A DNA stretch of 13,332 nt. Origin: CAYOKT01 sp964404605 (GTDB lineage: Bacteria > Electryoneota > Electryoneia > Electryoneales > Electryoneaceae). The stretch is taken from the NCBI GenBank assembly GCA_964404605.1, contig CAYOKT010000075.1, positions 1-13,332 on the forward strand. Direction: 5' to 3'. Shown in pieces: positions 7,114 to 13,332 of the stretch; within the stretch, counting starts at the first letter, position 1, and each line of letters begins with the position of its first letter. The notes beneath the pieces are model-generated. The model was not told where the DNA came from and searched no databases. It saw only the letters and a list, made by a program, of their open reading frames with translations. The position numbers were made by a program, and so were the translations under genes.

Positions 7114-8692
7114 CCTTCCCCCCTCCGCGCCCGTTCATCCGGCGGAAGCGCGCGAGGTGCGCGCGGCCCTGCGGAACGAGCAGGCTGAGCGCCAACCACC
7201 CGGAGACCGTCAGGACAAGGTTGAGGAGCAAGGTAACAAGCGGAGATCCCCCGGGGTGCACCATCCACAGGAAGAGGTACAGCACCCCCCCGAGCGCGCC
7301 CCAGAGGAGAATCCGTCCGAGGGCGGCCCTCGTGACCCCGATCTGCAGGCGCGGGATGAGCGCCATCGTGGCCAGCAACTGCGCCACGCCCATCGCGAGG
7401 GCGATCCCGGCCACTCCCCAGTACCGCGAGAGACCGTAGGCGAGCGCCACATTGAGCACGGCCTGCACCGTCATCACGTCGAGGAGGCGGACGTTCCGCC
7501 CCTGGGCGTTGATGATGCGGACGGTGAGCGGCTGGATGACCAGGGTGACCAGCGCCGGGCTGGCTCCCATCAGCGCGAGGGTGGTCATCTCCACCGAGTC
7601 CGCGTCGAACGCGCCGTAGGCGTAGATCAGGCGGATCAGGTCGTTCGCCGTCCGCAGCACGAGTACCACCACCGGGACGAGCAGCCAGAGACTCGTATCC
7701 AGCAGAATCAGGTACTGGCGGCGCAGCTTCGCGGTGTCCTTCTTCTCCACGACTTCGCTGAAATGGGGCAGCGCGAGGCGGAGAAGGGCGTTCCCGGCGG
7801 TGGTCAAGGGGAACTCGATGATGAACCGCGCATACCAGAGCGCCGCGATCGCCCCGACGGCCAGGGTCGAAGCGATGATCTTGTCGATGAAAATCCGCCC
7901 CTGCCCGATGAAGGCGAGGAGCAGAAGCGGCCAGATGTTGCGCAGCAGCGGGATCGCGACCAGCCTCATCCTCTCCTTGGTGAAGCGCCCGCCGCTCGGC
8001 CGGCGCCGCCAGGCATCGAACAGGAGAATCGCGAACGCGACCACCAGCGCGATATCGTAGGAGACCGGCAGAACCTCGGGAGGCAGGATGTTCTTCCCGA
8101 CCAGGATCGTTCCCGCGATCTGGCCGAGGTTGAGCACCAGGGGCATCAAGCCGAAGGCGCCCAGGCGATGATAGCTGATCAGCAGGTATCCCGCGAGGTT
8201 GCAGGCGACGAACAGCGGCACGGCCGGGCCGATCCAGCGGATCATCGTGGTGACCATCGCCGCGCTCTCCGCGTCGTAGGTCGGGACCTGAATCCGCGTG
8301 ATCCAGGGGGCGAAGCCGGCGAACCCGAGGGCGAACACCAGCGAGATCCCGAGGGAGGTCCATGCGGTGAACCGCAGCAGCAGAGCCCGGAGGCGGGGCG
8401 TGTTGCGCGTGCGCCATCGTGTCAGCAGCGGAACCAGCGAAGTCTCCACCGTGGTCCCGGAGAAGATCTGGACGATGCTCCGCACGAGGTCGATGGCGAC
8501 ACGATAGGCGTCTGTGATCAGGCTCGCGCCGAAGAAGTAGGCCATCAGCCATTCGCGCAGGAAGCCTGAGATCTTGCCGATCAGCGTGAGGAGGGTGTAG
8601 AGGAACCCTTCCCGCATGATGCGGCGTCTGCCGCCCGGGGGCGCACCGTTCCGGAGGTCCGGCCGGCGCGGCGTGTCGGCGGGTGGATTCAT
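7106..8692 (-). CDS. MurJ/MviN-type lipid-linked oligosaccharide flippase (MOP superfamily)
   Basis: A 528-residue polytopic inner-membrane protein of the MurJ branch of the MOP exporters, which flip undecaprenyl-linked precursors (lipid II or other glycans) across the membrane. The N-terminal signature GKISGFLREWLMAYFFGAS (39-57), then LITDAYRVAIDL, closely follows the MurJ pattern of SRxxGLxRE-(x)n-FGxxxxADAF. Hydrophobic stretches run to the C-terminus (for example the TAWTSLGISLVFALGFAGFA region near 98-117, and a final LVTLLLNLVLTVSGWLALSL), consistent with about 14 membrane segments, the MurJ size. The ATG overlaps the GT9 stop as ATGA, with AGGG 9 bases upstream; a second Met at residue 26 is an alternative, since residues 1-25 are a polar basic tail. 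Whether it is the essential lipid II flippase or an exopolysaccharide flippase is open; the neighbours favour a glycan other than peptidoglycan. Stop TAA. Confidence 0.9.
   Translation of the reverse strand: MNPPADTPRRPDLRNGAPPGGRRRIMREGFLYTLLTLIGKISGFLREWLMAYFFGASLITDAYRVAIDLVRSIVQIFSGTTVETSLVPLLTRWRTRNTPRLRALLLRFTAWTSLGISLVFALGFAGFAPWITRIQVPTYDAESAAMVTTMIRWIGPAVPLFVACNLAGYLLISYHRLGAFGLMPLVLNLGQIAGTILVGKNILPPEVLPVSYDIALVVAFAILLFDAWRRRPSGGRFTKERMRLVAIPLLRNIWPLLLLAFIGQGRIFIDKIIASTLAVGAIAALWYARFIIEFPLTTAGNALLRLALPHFSEVVEKKDTAKLRRQYLILLDTSLWLLVPVVVLVLRTANDLIRLIYAYGAFDADSVEMTTLALMGASPALVTLVIQPLTVRIINAQGRNVRLLDVMTVQAVLNVALAYGLSRYWGVAGIALAMGVAQLLATMALIPRLQIGVTRAALGRILLWGALGGVLYLFLWMVHPGGSPLVTLLLNLVLTVSGWLALSLLVPQGRAHLARFRRMNGRGGGKDE
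7122..7126 (-). promoter_or_regulatory. Strong ribosome binding site GGAGG for the 572-residue protein
   Basis: GGAGG inside the end of the flippase gene, 8 bases before the ATG at 7113. It fixes that start and suggests the last operon gene is well translated in its own right. Confidence 0.7.
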
Positions 8693-9795
8693 CGGGGTGA
8701 ACCCTGCAGGTTGCCCGTCAGCATGTCCCCGGCGGCGCGCCGGACCAGCGCCGGGGACAGCTTTTTCATGCAGTCATGGTGCCCGAGGGGACACTTCCGG
8801 CCGCCGTGGATCGCACAGGGCCGGCAGGGCAGGTCCAGCCCGATGACACGGTCTCCCGGCCCCGTGGGGCCGAACCCGAACTCCGGAACCGTGGGCCCGA
8901 ACAGGGCCAGCGTCGGCGTGTCCACCGCCTGCGCGAGGTGCAGGGGAGCGCTGTCGCCGGTGATCAGCAGCCGGGCGCGGCGGAGCAGTTCGGCGGAGGC
9001 CGGGATGCCCAGCCGGCCCGCGGCGCTCACCACCTTCCCGCCCGCCCGTCCGGCGACGGCCTCGCAGAGGGAACGGTCCATCTCCCCGCCGACGAGGACC
9101 ACCGGCAGGTCGTAATCCCGGCTCAACTCCGCCGCGAGGGTCATCCAGTGTTCCCAGGGCCACCGTTTCGTCGGCCAGACGCTGCCCGGCGCAAAAGCGA
9201 CGAAGGAGGCGCCTCGAATGTCGTGCCGAGCGAGGAAGCTCTCCGCCTCCCCGGCCGCCGGATGGGGCGGCAGGATGGGACGCGCCGGCTCACCGCGAAT
9301 CCCAAGCGGCGGCAGCAGGTCCAAATTGCGCGCGCCCTCGTGCGCCTCCTCCCGGCGCGGCACGGTCACGGTGTAGAGCCATGCGCCGGGGGTCCCCTCG
9401 AACCCGATCCGCCTCCGCGCACCGGAGAGAAGGGCCAACAGGGCACTCCGGGTGGAGCGGTGCGGCAGGAGGGCGGTCTCGCAGCCCCACCGGCGCAGCT
9501 TCGCGATCACGCGGGCCATGCCCGCCGGACCGGCATCCCGCCCGCGCTTGTCGTACGGAAGAACGGCCGTGACGCCGGGATACCCTTCCAGCAGGGAGGC
9601 GTAGGACGCGTGGGCGAGGACATGGATGCGGGCGGTGGGCGCCCGGCGGTGCAGCGCGGCGAGGAGGGGTAGGGTAAGGACCAGGTCCCCGAGGAACGCG
9701 GTCTGAATCACGAGGATTCGACGCCCCTCAAGGTCCTCCGGGTCCGCTTCTCCGGGGGAGGGATTCGGCGTCATCCGCCGCAGCCGGCTGCTCAT
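8689..9795 (-). CDS. Glycosyltransferase family 9 (ADP-heptose:LPS heptosyltransferase-like)
   Basis: A 368-residue GT-B enzyme of the WaaC/WaaF/WaaQ family, which adds heptose or a related sugar to the LPS inner core on the cytoplasmic face of the inner membrane. Motifs seen: ILVIQTAFLGDLVLTLPLL (27-45, the N-terminal acceptor-side loop), FAPGSVWPTKRWP (201-213), VLVGGEMDR (233-241) and the donor-binding LITGDSAPLHLAQAVDTP (277-294) then LALFGPT (296-302). The C-terminus has a Cys/His-rich stretch, LPCRPCAIHGGRKCPLGHHD (322-341), with C342, common in WaaF-like proteins. The first ATG lies 3 bases after the stop of the preceding gene with only a weak ribosome site, so translation probably depends on reinitiation. 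Met8 is a possible alternative start. Sugar and acceptor are not deducible. Confidence 0.9.
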   Translation of the reverse strand: MSSRLRRMTPNPSPGEADPEDLEGRRILVIQTAFLGDLVLTLPLLAALHRRAPTARIHVLAHASYASLLEGYPGVTAVLPYDKRGRDAGPAGMARVIAKLRRWGCETALLPHRSTRSALLALLSGARRRIGFEGTPGAWLYTVTVPRREEAHEGARNLDLLPPLGIRGEPARPILPPHPAAGEAESFLARHDIRGASFVAFAPGSVWPTKRWPWEHWMTLAAELSRDYDLPVVLVGGEMDRSLCEAVAGRAGGKVVSAAGRLGIPASAELLRRARLLITGDSAPLHLAQAVDTPTLALFGPTVPEFGFGPTGPGDRVIGLDLPCRPCAIHGGRKCPLGHHDCMKKLSPALVRRAAGDMLTGNLQGSPR

Positions 9796-9798
9796 CGA

Positions 9799-10887
9799 TC
9801 AGGACGCCTGTTCCAGCAGGTGGGGACCGAGCCGCTCCACCTCCCGGAGGATGGTGGCGGCCACCCGGCGATAGGTTTCCATCCCCGCCCCGATGGGATC
9901 TTCCACGCCGAAGCGCCCCTCGAATTGTTCCTCGGGATAGGCGGACAAGAGGTAAACCTTTTCGGAGTGCTGGGGGTAGAGTTCGTGCAGTTCGCCGAGG
10001 TGATCGGTCGTCATCGCGAGGACGATGTCCGCCCATTCCATCAGGCTTTCGGTGACCGGGCGGCTGCGATGCTCCCCCAGGTCCAACCCATGCTCGCGCA
10101 TCGCTTCCACGGCCTGCAGCGTGGCGTGCATCCCCCGTTGGGCGAGGGTCCCGGCGCTGCGGACGAGAAACCGCCCCGGGGCCAGTTTGTTCAGGTGTTC
10201 GCGCAGGGCGGCTTCGGCCATCGGGCTGCGGCAGGTGTTCCCGCTGCAGACGATGAGGATATGCACCGGGTGATCCTTCGGCGGCGAGGTGGAAATCCGG
10301 GTGCGGAGAACATCCGGCCCGGCCGGGGTCCAGCGCTTGACCTCGGAGGGCTTCCCGGGAAGAGGGGTCTCCTCGAACACGGCGCCGTCCACCTCGGCCA
10401 GGATGCGCTGGTCGACCTCCTCTTCCGTGGCGGGCGGGGGCTCGCCGTGCAGATTGGCGGAGGAGGAGACGATGAGGTCGTCCAGCCCCGCGCAGACCAT
10501 CCGCAGCAGGGCATGGTCCGGGATGCGGATGCCGAGGGTGTCATCCGGACCACGCAGCGGCTCGGGCACCTCTTCGCGTGCCGGGAGCACCCAGGTCACA
10601 GCCCCCGGCCAGGAGCCGACGACGAGGCGGCGGTCCTGCCCCTCCGGGAGAACCACCCAGCGCCCGATGTCCACCGCGGTTCCCGCGAGCACGGTCAGGG
10701 GCCGGTCCGCCTCGATGCCCTTGATCCGCCGGATACGCTGCACCGCGGTCCGGTTCCTCGCGGAGGCGTGCAGCCCGTACACCGTGTCCGTCGGCAGCAG
10801 GAGCACCTCGCCGCGTTCCAACCGCTTCACCAGCTCCCGCACCAGCCAGGCGGGGGCATCATGCCTCTTCAAGGTCGCGATCACCAT
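9799..10887 (-). CDS. Fusion: TsaC/Sua5-type threonylcarbamoyl-AMP synthase + low-molecular-weight (arginine?) phosphatase
   Basis: A 362-residue two-domain cytoplasmic protein. Residues 8-197 form a YrdC domain, the family that makes threonylcarbamoyl-AMP for the tRNA t6A modification: PTDTVYGL (32-39), the basic/R-rich KGIEADRPL (56-64), WPGAVTWVLPA (93-103), GIRIPDHAL (119-127), SSSANLHGEPPPAT (141-154) and PSEV (180-183), resembling short TsaC rather than full Sua5. After a linker, residues 208-362 are a complete LMW phosphatase: P-loop VCSGNTCRSPMAEA (213-226; nucleophile C214, R220) and general-acid loop VEDPIGAG (328-335; D330). Thr218 sits where tyrosine phosphatases have Ile and the arginine phosphatase YwlE has Thr. 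In Bacillus the separate genes ywlC (sua5) and ywlE are near neighbours. The ATG overlaps the lptE stop by 7 bases. No gap or frameshift lies between the domains. Confidence 0.9.
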   Translation of the reverse strand: MVIATLKRHDAPAWLVRELVKRLERGEVLLLPTDTVYGLHASARNRTAVQRIRRIKGIEADRPLTVLAGTAVDIGRWVVLPEGQDRRLVVGSWPGAVTWVLPAREEVPEPLRGPDDTLGIRIPDHALLRMVCAGLDDLIVSSSANLHGEPPPATEEEVDQRILAEVDGAVFEETPLPGKPSEVKRWTPAGPDVLRTRISTSPPKDHPVHILIVCSGNTCRSPMAEAALREHLNKLAPGRFLVRSAGTLAQRGMHATLQAVEAMREHGLDLGEHRSRPVTESLMEWADIVLAMTTDHLGELHELYPQHSEKVYLLSAYPEEQFEGRFGVEDPIGAGMETYRRVAATILREVERLGPHLLEQAS

Positions 10888-11432
10888 CCGGAAACCGTCT
10901 TGTTGAGGATGTCATCGGTCAGTTTCTTGACCGCCTCCTGCAACCCTTCCTCTCTCTGGGCGCTGCTGCCCCCGCTGAACGGATACACCCCAAACTGCGA
11001 CATCCGTTCCTCCCACAGGACCTTTCCGTGCACGAGATCCTCGAAACGGATCACCACGGTGATCGTGACCTTGTACTCCTCCACCGATTCGTCCGGGCGG
11101 ATGGTGAAAGGGACATCGTCCACCCGCACGATGGTGCCGTACAGGGCCGACTCGGCGTCCCGCAGGTCCTTCACCTTCAGGGTGCCGTCCTTGATGAACC
11201 GGTCGATGAGCTCGTCGGTCAGGTCCTCCACAAGGCCGAACTCCGCGGTCTGGTTCTCGAAGGGGGGAACGGCGATGGTCTTCATCCCGCCGGGGATCGA
11301 ACCGCTGAAGGTGTAGATGCCGCACCCGCCGAGGAGCAGCGCCGCGAGGAGAACCACGTGCAGCGCCGGGCGGGCCGGGTGCGGGGCCGCGGTTCTCCCC
11401 GCCGCCCACCGCTCTTCGCGCCCGCGGGTCAC
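10881..11432 (-). CDS. lptE: LptE-family LPS-assembly lipoprotein
   Basis: A 183-residue outer-membrane lipoprotein. In the known Lpt system LptE plugs the LptD barrel and helps place LPS in the outer leaflet. There is a long polar N-region, a hydrophobic core LHVVLLAALLLGG (24-36) and the lipobox LGGC with the lipidated Cys at 37. The mature part carries the family pattern GIYTFSGSIPGGMKTIAVPP (38-57), then FENQTAEFGLVEDLTDELID, DGTLKVKD, EEYKVTITVVIRFEDL and GKVLWEERMSQFGVYP. The start is GTG in a GTGA overlap with the upstream stop; AAGGAG lies 8 bases before it, a strong site that decides this start although it leaves 23 residues before the hydrophobic core. It follows a sigma-54 activator gene, as I remember for Bacteroidota. 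Confidence 0.87.
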   Translation of the reverse strand: MTRGREERWAAGRTAAPHPARPALHVVLLAALLLGGCGIYTFSGSIPGGMKTIAVPPFENQTAEFGLVEDLTDELIDRFIKDGTLKVKDLRDAESALYGTIVRVDDVPFTIRPDESVEEYKVTITVVIRFEDLVHGKVLWEERMSQFGVYPFSGGSSAQREEGLQEAVKKLTDDILNKTVSGW

Positions 11433-12610
11433 AGGTTGTACTCCTTGATCTTACGGTACAGCGTCCGCTCGCCGATCCCGAGTTCTTTCGCCGCCTTGCG
11501 GCGGTTCCCCTTGTTCTCGAGCAACGCCCGCCGGATCTGCTCGCGCTCCACCTCCTCGAGGGTCGGGCGGTGGAACTCCTCGCCCTCATCGACGGTGTAG
11601 TGCGCCTGCTCCGGCAGCGCGGGGAATCGGCCCATCATCACGGCCTGGGCGAAGAGGTTCTTCAGCTCCGCCACGTCCCGCCGCAGGTCGAGGAGCAACT
11701 GCAGGATCAGTTCGCGGTCGGTCTCCCCCCCGCGTATCGGGGCGAGGACCGGCAGGTTGGGCGGTCCCTCCCGGTGGGGAAGGTGCCGCCTCGCCGCCGC
11801 GGCGTCGATGGGACCGGGATATTCGAGTGTCAGCAGCGTCTCGACGAAATTTCGCAGCTCGCGGACGTTGCCCTTCCACTCGTGGTTCTGCAAGACCTCC
11901 ATCGCATCCGGTAGGATGCGGGAGCGGGGGATTCCGCTCTCCACGCTGAAAAGCTCCGCGAAACGGTCAACCAGCAGGGGGATGTCCTCCCGCCGTTCAC
12001 GGAGTGGGGGGAGGTGAATCTCCACCACCCTCAGCCGGTAATAGAGGTCCTCCCGGAAGCGGCCGCGCTCCACTTCGGCCTCAAGGTCGCGGTTGCTCGC
12101 GGCGATGACCCGGACATCGGCGTGGGAGGCCTTGTCCGCCCCCACCCGGTAGTATTCTCCGCTCTCCAGCGCCCGCAGCACCTTGACCTGCATCTCCAGG
12201 GGCATTTCGCCGACCTCATCGAGGAACAGCGTGCCCTTGTCCGCCTGCTCGAAATAGCCCTTGCGCGCGCGCTCCGCCCCGGTGAAGCTCCCGCGCTCGT
12301 GGCCGAACATTTCGCTCTCGAACAGCCCTTCGGGGATCGCCCCGCAGTTGACGGGGACGAAACGGGCGTCCCGGCGCGGCGAAAGGTCATGGATCAGCCG
12401 GGCGATGACCTCCTTCCCGGTTCCGCTCTCCCCGCTGATGAGAACCGAGATTTTCGTCGGCGCCACCTGGCGGACCAGCAGCCGAACGCGGTCGATGGCG
12501 TCGCTCCGGCCGACCAGGCGGTCGAGCACGCCGAACTTCGGGACCTCCGGCAGCGCGCCGCGGATGGCGGCGCCTCTCTCCTCCCCGGTGTCTTCCTTGT
12601 TCACGCTCAC
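11429..12610 (-). CDS. Sigma-54-dependent activator (AAA+ bEBP) without receiver domain
   Basis: A 393-residue bacterial enhancer-binding protein that uses ATP to open sigma-54 promoters. Only about 30 residues precede the AAA+ core, so there is no receiver, GAF or PAS domain. Core motifs: LVGRSDAI (32-39), Walker A GESGTGKE (60-67), the sigma-54 contact loop GSFTGA (107-112, a variant of GAFTGA), Walker B GTLFLDEVGEM (126-136), RFREDLYYRL (184-193) with the Arg fingers, and GNVREL (248-252). A linker with a probable amphipathic helix (ELILQLLLDLRRDVAELKNL, 300-319) leads to a Fis-type helix-turn-helix (EEVEREQIRRALLENKGNRR, 352-371, then KAAKELGIGERTLYRKIKEY). The start is GTG in a GTGA overlap with the upstream stop; GGTGA 7 bases before it supports this over a GTG two codons later. 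Like PspF, it must be constitutive or controlled by a partner protein. Target promoters unknown. Confidence 0.92.
   Translation of the reverse strand: MSVNKEDTGEERGAAIRGALPEVPKFGVLDRLVGRSDAIDRVRLLVRQVAPTKISVLISGESGTGKEVIARLIHDLSPRRDARFVPVNCGAIPEGLFESEMFGHERGSFTGAERARKGYFEQADKGTLFLDEVGEMPLEMQVKVLRALESGEYYRVGADKASHADVRVIAASNRDLEAEVERGRFREDLYYRLRVVEIHLPPLRERREDIPLLVDRFAELFSVESGIPRSRILPDAMEVLQNHEWKGNVRELRNFVETLLTLEYPGPIDAAAARRHLPHREGPPNLPVLAPIRGGETDRELILQLLLDLRRDVAELKNLFAQAVMMGRFPALPEQAHYTVDEGEEFHRPTLEEVEREQIRRALLENKGNRRKAAKELGIGERTLYRKIKEYNL
11441..11446 (-). promoter_or_regulatory. Strong ribosome binding site AAGGAG for lptE
   Basis: AAGGAG lies 8 bases before the GTG at 11432, inside the last codons of the activator gene. 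It supports the GTG start over any later ATG, which would fall after the lipobox. Confidence 0.75.
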
Positions 12611-13320
12611 GTTTTAATCACCAGGTTGTCTTCCGACCAAACCGCCCCCTCCACCTTCCGGCGGTCCATGTCTGGAGGGGCATGAACCAGAAAGATACGC
12701 TCCACGCCGGCTTCCCGCGCCCTCCGCACCCCCTCCTCGACATCAATGTGCATCGCTTCGAGGATCAGCCCGGACGCCCCGGGAAGATGGGTCGACAGGG
12801 CTTCCAGGTCCGCAAGGTCGGACCCGACCACCCATCGCCCGCCCGGCGACTCGAAGGCGAGGGAGAAGCTCTGGGGCGCGCCCTCGTCGTCATCCGGCAG
12901 GTGGCCGTTGGCCCACGCCTCGAGACGGTGCCCCGTCGCCGTGGTGAACAACCCTTCCGGGATCTCCTCCAGCCGGAGTTCGAAGGGGAGCTTCTCCGGC
13001 CCGAGCCGCAGGGTGCGCAGCCAATCCGGCAGGGCGCGGCGGAGAGCCCGCGGGACGAAGATCTCCAGCGGTTCGGCGCGCCCCTCCCCGTAGTCGCCCA
13101 ACAGGAGCATCGGCAGGCCGGCGACATGGTCCGCGTGGCAATGGGTGAGCAGCACCGTCCCCACGGTCTGCGTCCACCGTCCAGGCTCCCGCAGCCGCCG
13201 CGCGCAGCCCTCTCCGGCGTCGATCAGCAGCGCCCGCCGCTCCCCCTCGAGCAGGAGCGCGCTGCTCATCCTCTCCGGGTCGGGCATCCCGGAGCCGGTG
13301 CCAAGAAAACGGAGCCGCAT
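12607..13320 (-). CDS. MBL-fold metallohydrolase (RNase Z-like subgroup)
   Basis: A 237-residue metallo-beta-lactamase-fold hydrolase. It starts at once with the family strand MRLRFLGTGSGMPDPERMSS (1-20) and IDAGEGCARRL. The metal motif is LTHCHADHVAGLP (58-70; H60, H62, D64, H65), followed by candidate ligands H140 (NGH), D168 (GSDLAD), H191 (EAMH) and H213 (LVHAPP). RNase Z, which trims tRNA 3' ends, is the nearest fold relative, but the protein is shorter (about 300 is usual) and no exosite arm is evident, so another substrate, phosphodiester or lactone, is possible. The ATG has GAGAGGGG 4 bases upstream and an in-frame TGA directly before it (13323-13321), so it cannot begin further upstream. 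It is the first gene of the operon inside this window; whether another gene precedes it is not visible. Confidence 0.88.
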   Translation of the reverse strand: MRLRFLGTGSGMPDPERMSSALLLEGERRALLIDAGEGCARRLREPGRWTQTVGTVLLTHCHADHVAGLPMLLLGDYGEGRAEPLEIFVPRALRRALPDWLRTLRLGPEKLPFELRLEEIPEGLFTTATGHRLEAWANGHLPDDDEGAPQSFSLAFESPGGRWVVGSDLADLEALSTHLPGASGLILEAMHIDVEEGVRRAREAGVERIFLVHAPPDMDRRKVEGAVWSEDNLVIKT

Positions 13321-13332
13321 TCAGCCCCTCTC

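Noticed and set aside
7007..8569. Long plus-strand open frame of 520 codons antisense to the MurJ-like gene
   Set aside because: It is highly charged, low in complexity and has no recognisable motif, while the minus strand encodes a clear membrane flippase.
9820..11316. Plus-strand open frame of 498 codons crossing the phosphatase fusion and lptE
   Set aside because: It runs antisense over two genes with clear family motifs; GC-rich codon bias keeps the frame open.

Overview
The window is a gene-dense, visibly GC-rich bacterial chromosome segment with ten complete genes that can be assigned to a family or fold and one that cannot. Nothing in it looks mobile: I see no transposase, integrase, phage gene, CRISPR array, tRNA or rRNA. 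The cell is diderm (Gram-negative type), because the window encodes an LptE-like outer-membrane lipoprotein, a heptosyltransferase-type GT9 enzyme and a MurJ-type flippase. It uses sigma-54 and, judging from SelB, selenocysteine. The side-by-side sigma-54 activator (no receiver domain) and LptE-family lipoprotein is an arrangement I remember from Bacteroidota and related FCB lineages. With the high GC, this suggests an uncultured FCB-like or neighbouring phylum (for example Eisenbacteria- or Gemmatimonadota-like), but I cannot place it from sequence alone.

Left part (1-5372): an RluB/RsuA-family pseudouridine synthase (minus, 52-795) faces away from a GT2 glycosyltransferase (plus, 1148-2104) across a 352-base gap rich in inverted repeats. 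Convergent to the glycosyltransferase is a two-gene minus-strand unit, selB (2812-4737) followed after 5 bases by a comF-like phosphoribosyltransferase gene with a GTG start (2150-2806). A CYTH-domain gene (plus, 4812-5372) diverges from selB; selB may have a promoter placed so that its mRNA is leaderless.

Right part (5395-13320): seven minus-strand genes form one very tight operon. Transcribed from right to left they are an MBL-fold hydrolase, a sigma-54 activator, an LptE-like lipoprotein, a TsaC/Sua5 plus low-molecular-weight phosphatase fusion, a GT9 glycosyltransferase, a MurJ-like flippase and an unrecognised 572-residue protein. The junctions are a GTGA overlap, a second GTGA overlap, a 7-base overlap, a 3-base gap, an ATGA overlap and an 8-base overlap. 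Such coupling points to one transcript that joins envelope building (lipid-linked glycan flipping, LPS-core-type sugar transfer, LPS insertion) to regulation (a bacterial enhancer-binding protein and a phosphatase).

The points most worth following are the fusion protein, whose phosphatase loop carries the threonine that marks YwlE-type protein-arginine phosphatases rather than tyrosine phosphatases, and the last gene, which looks like an alpha-helical toroid followed by a beta-rich domain and may be a degenerate heparinase-like or polysaccharide-binding protein. I did not find a clearly new defence or mobile system here.
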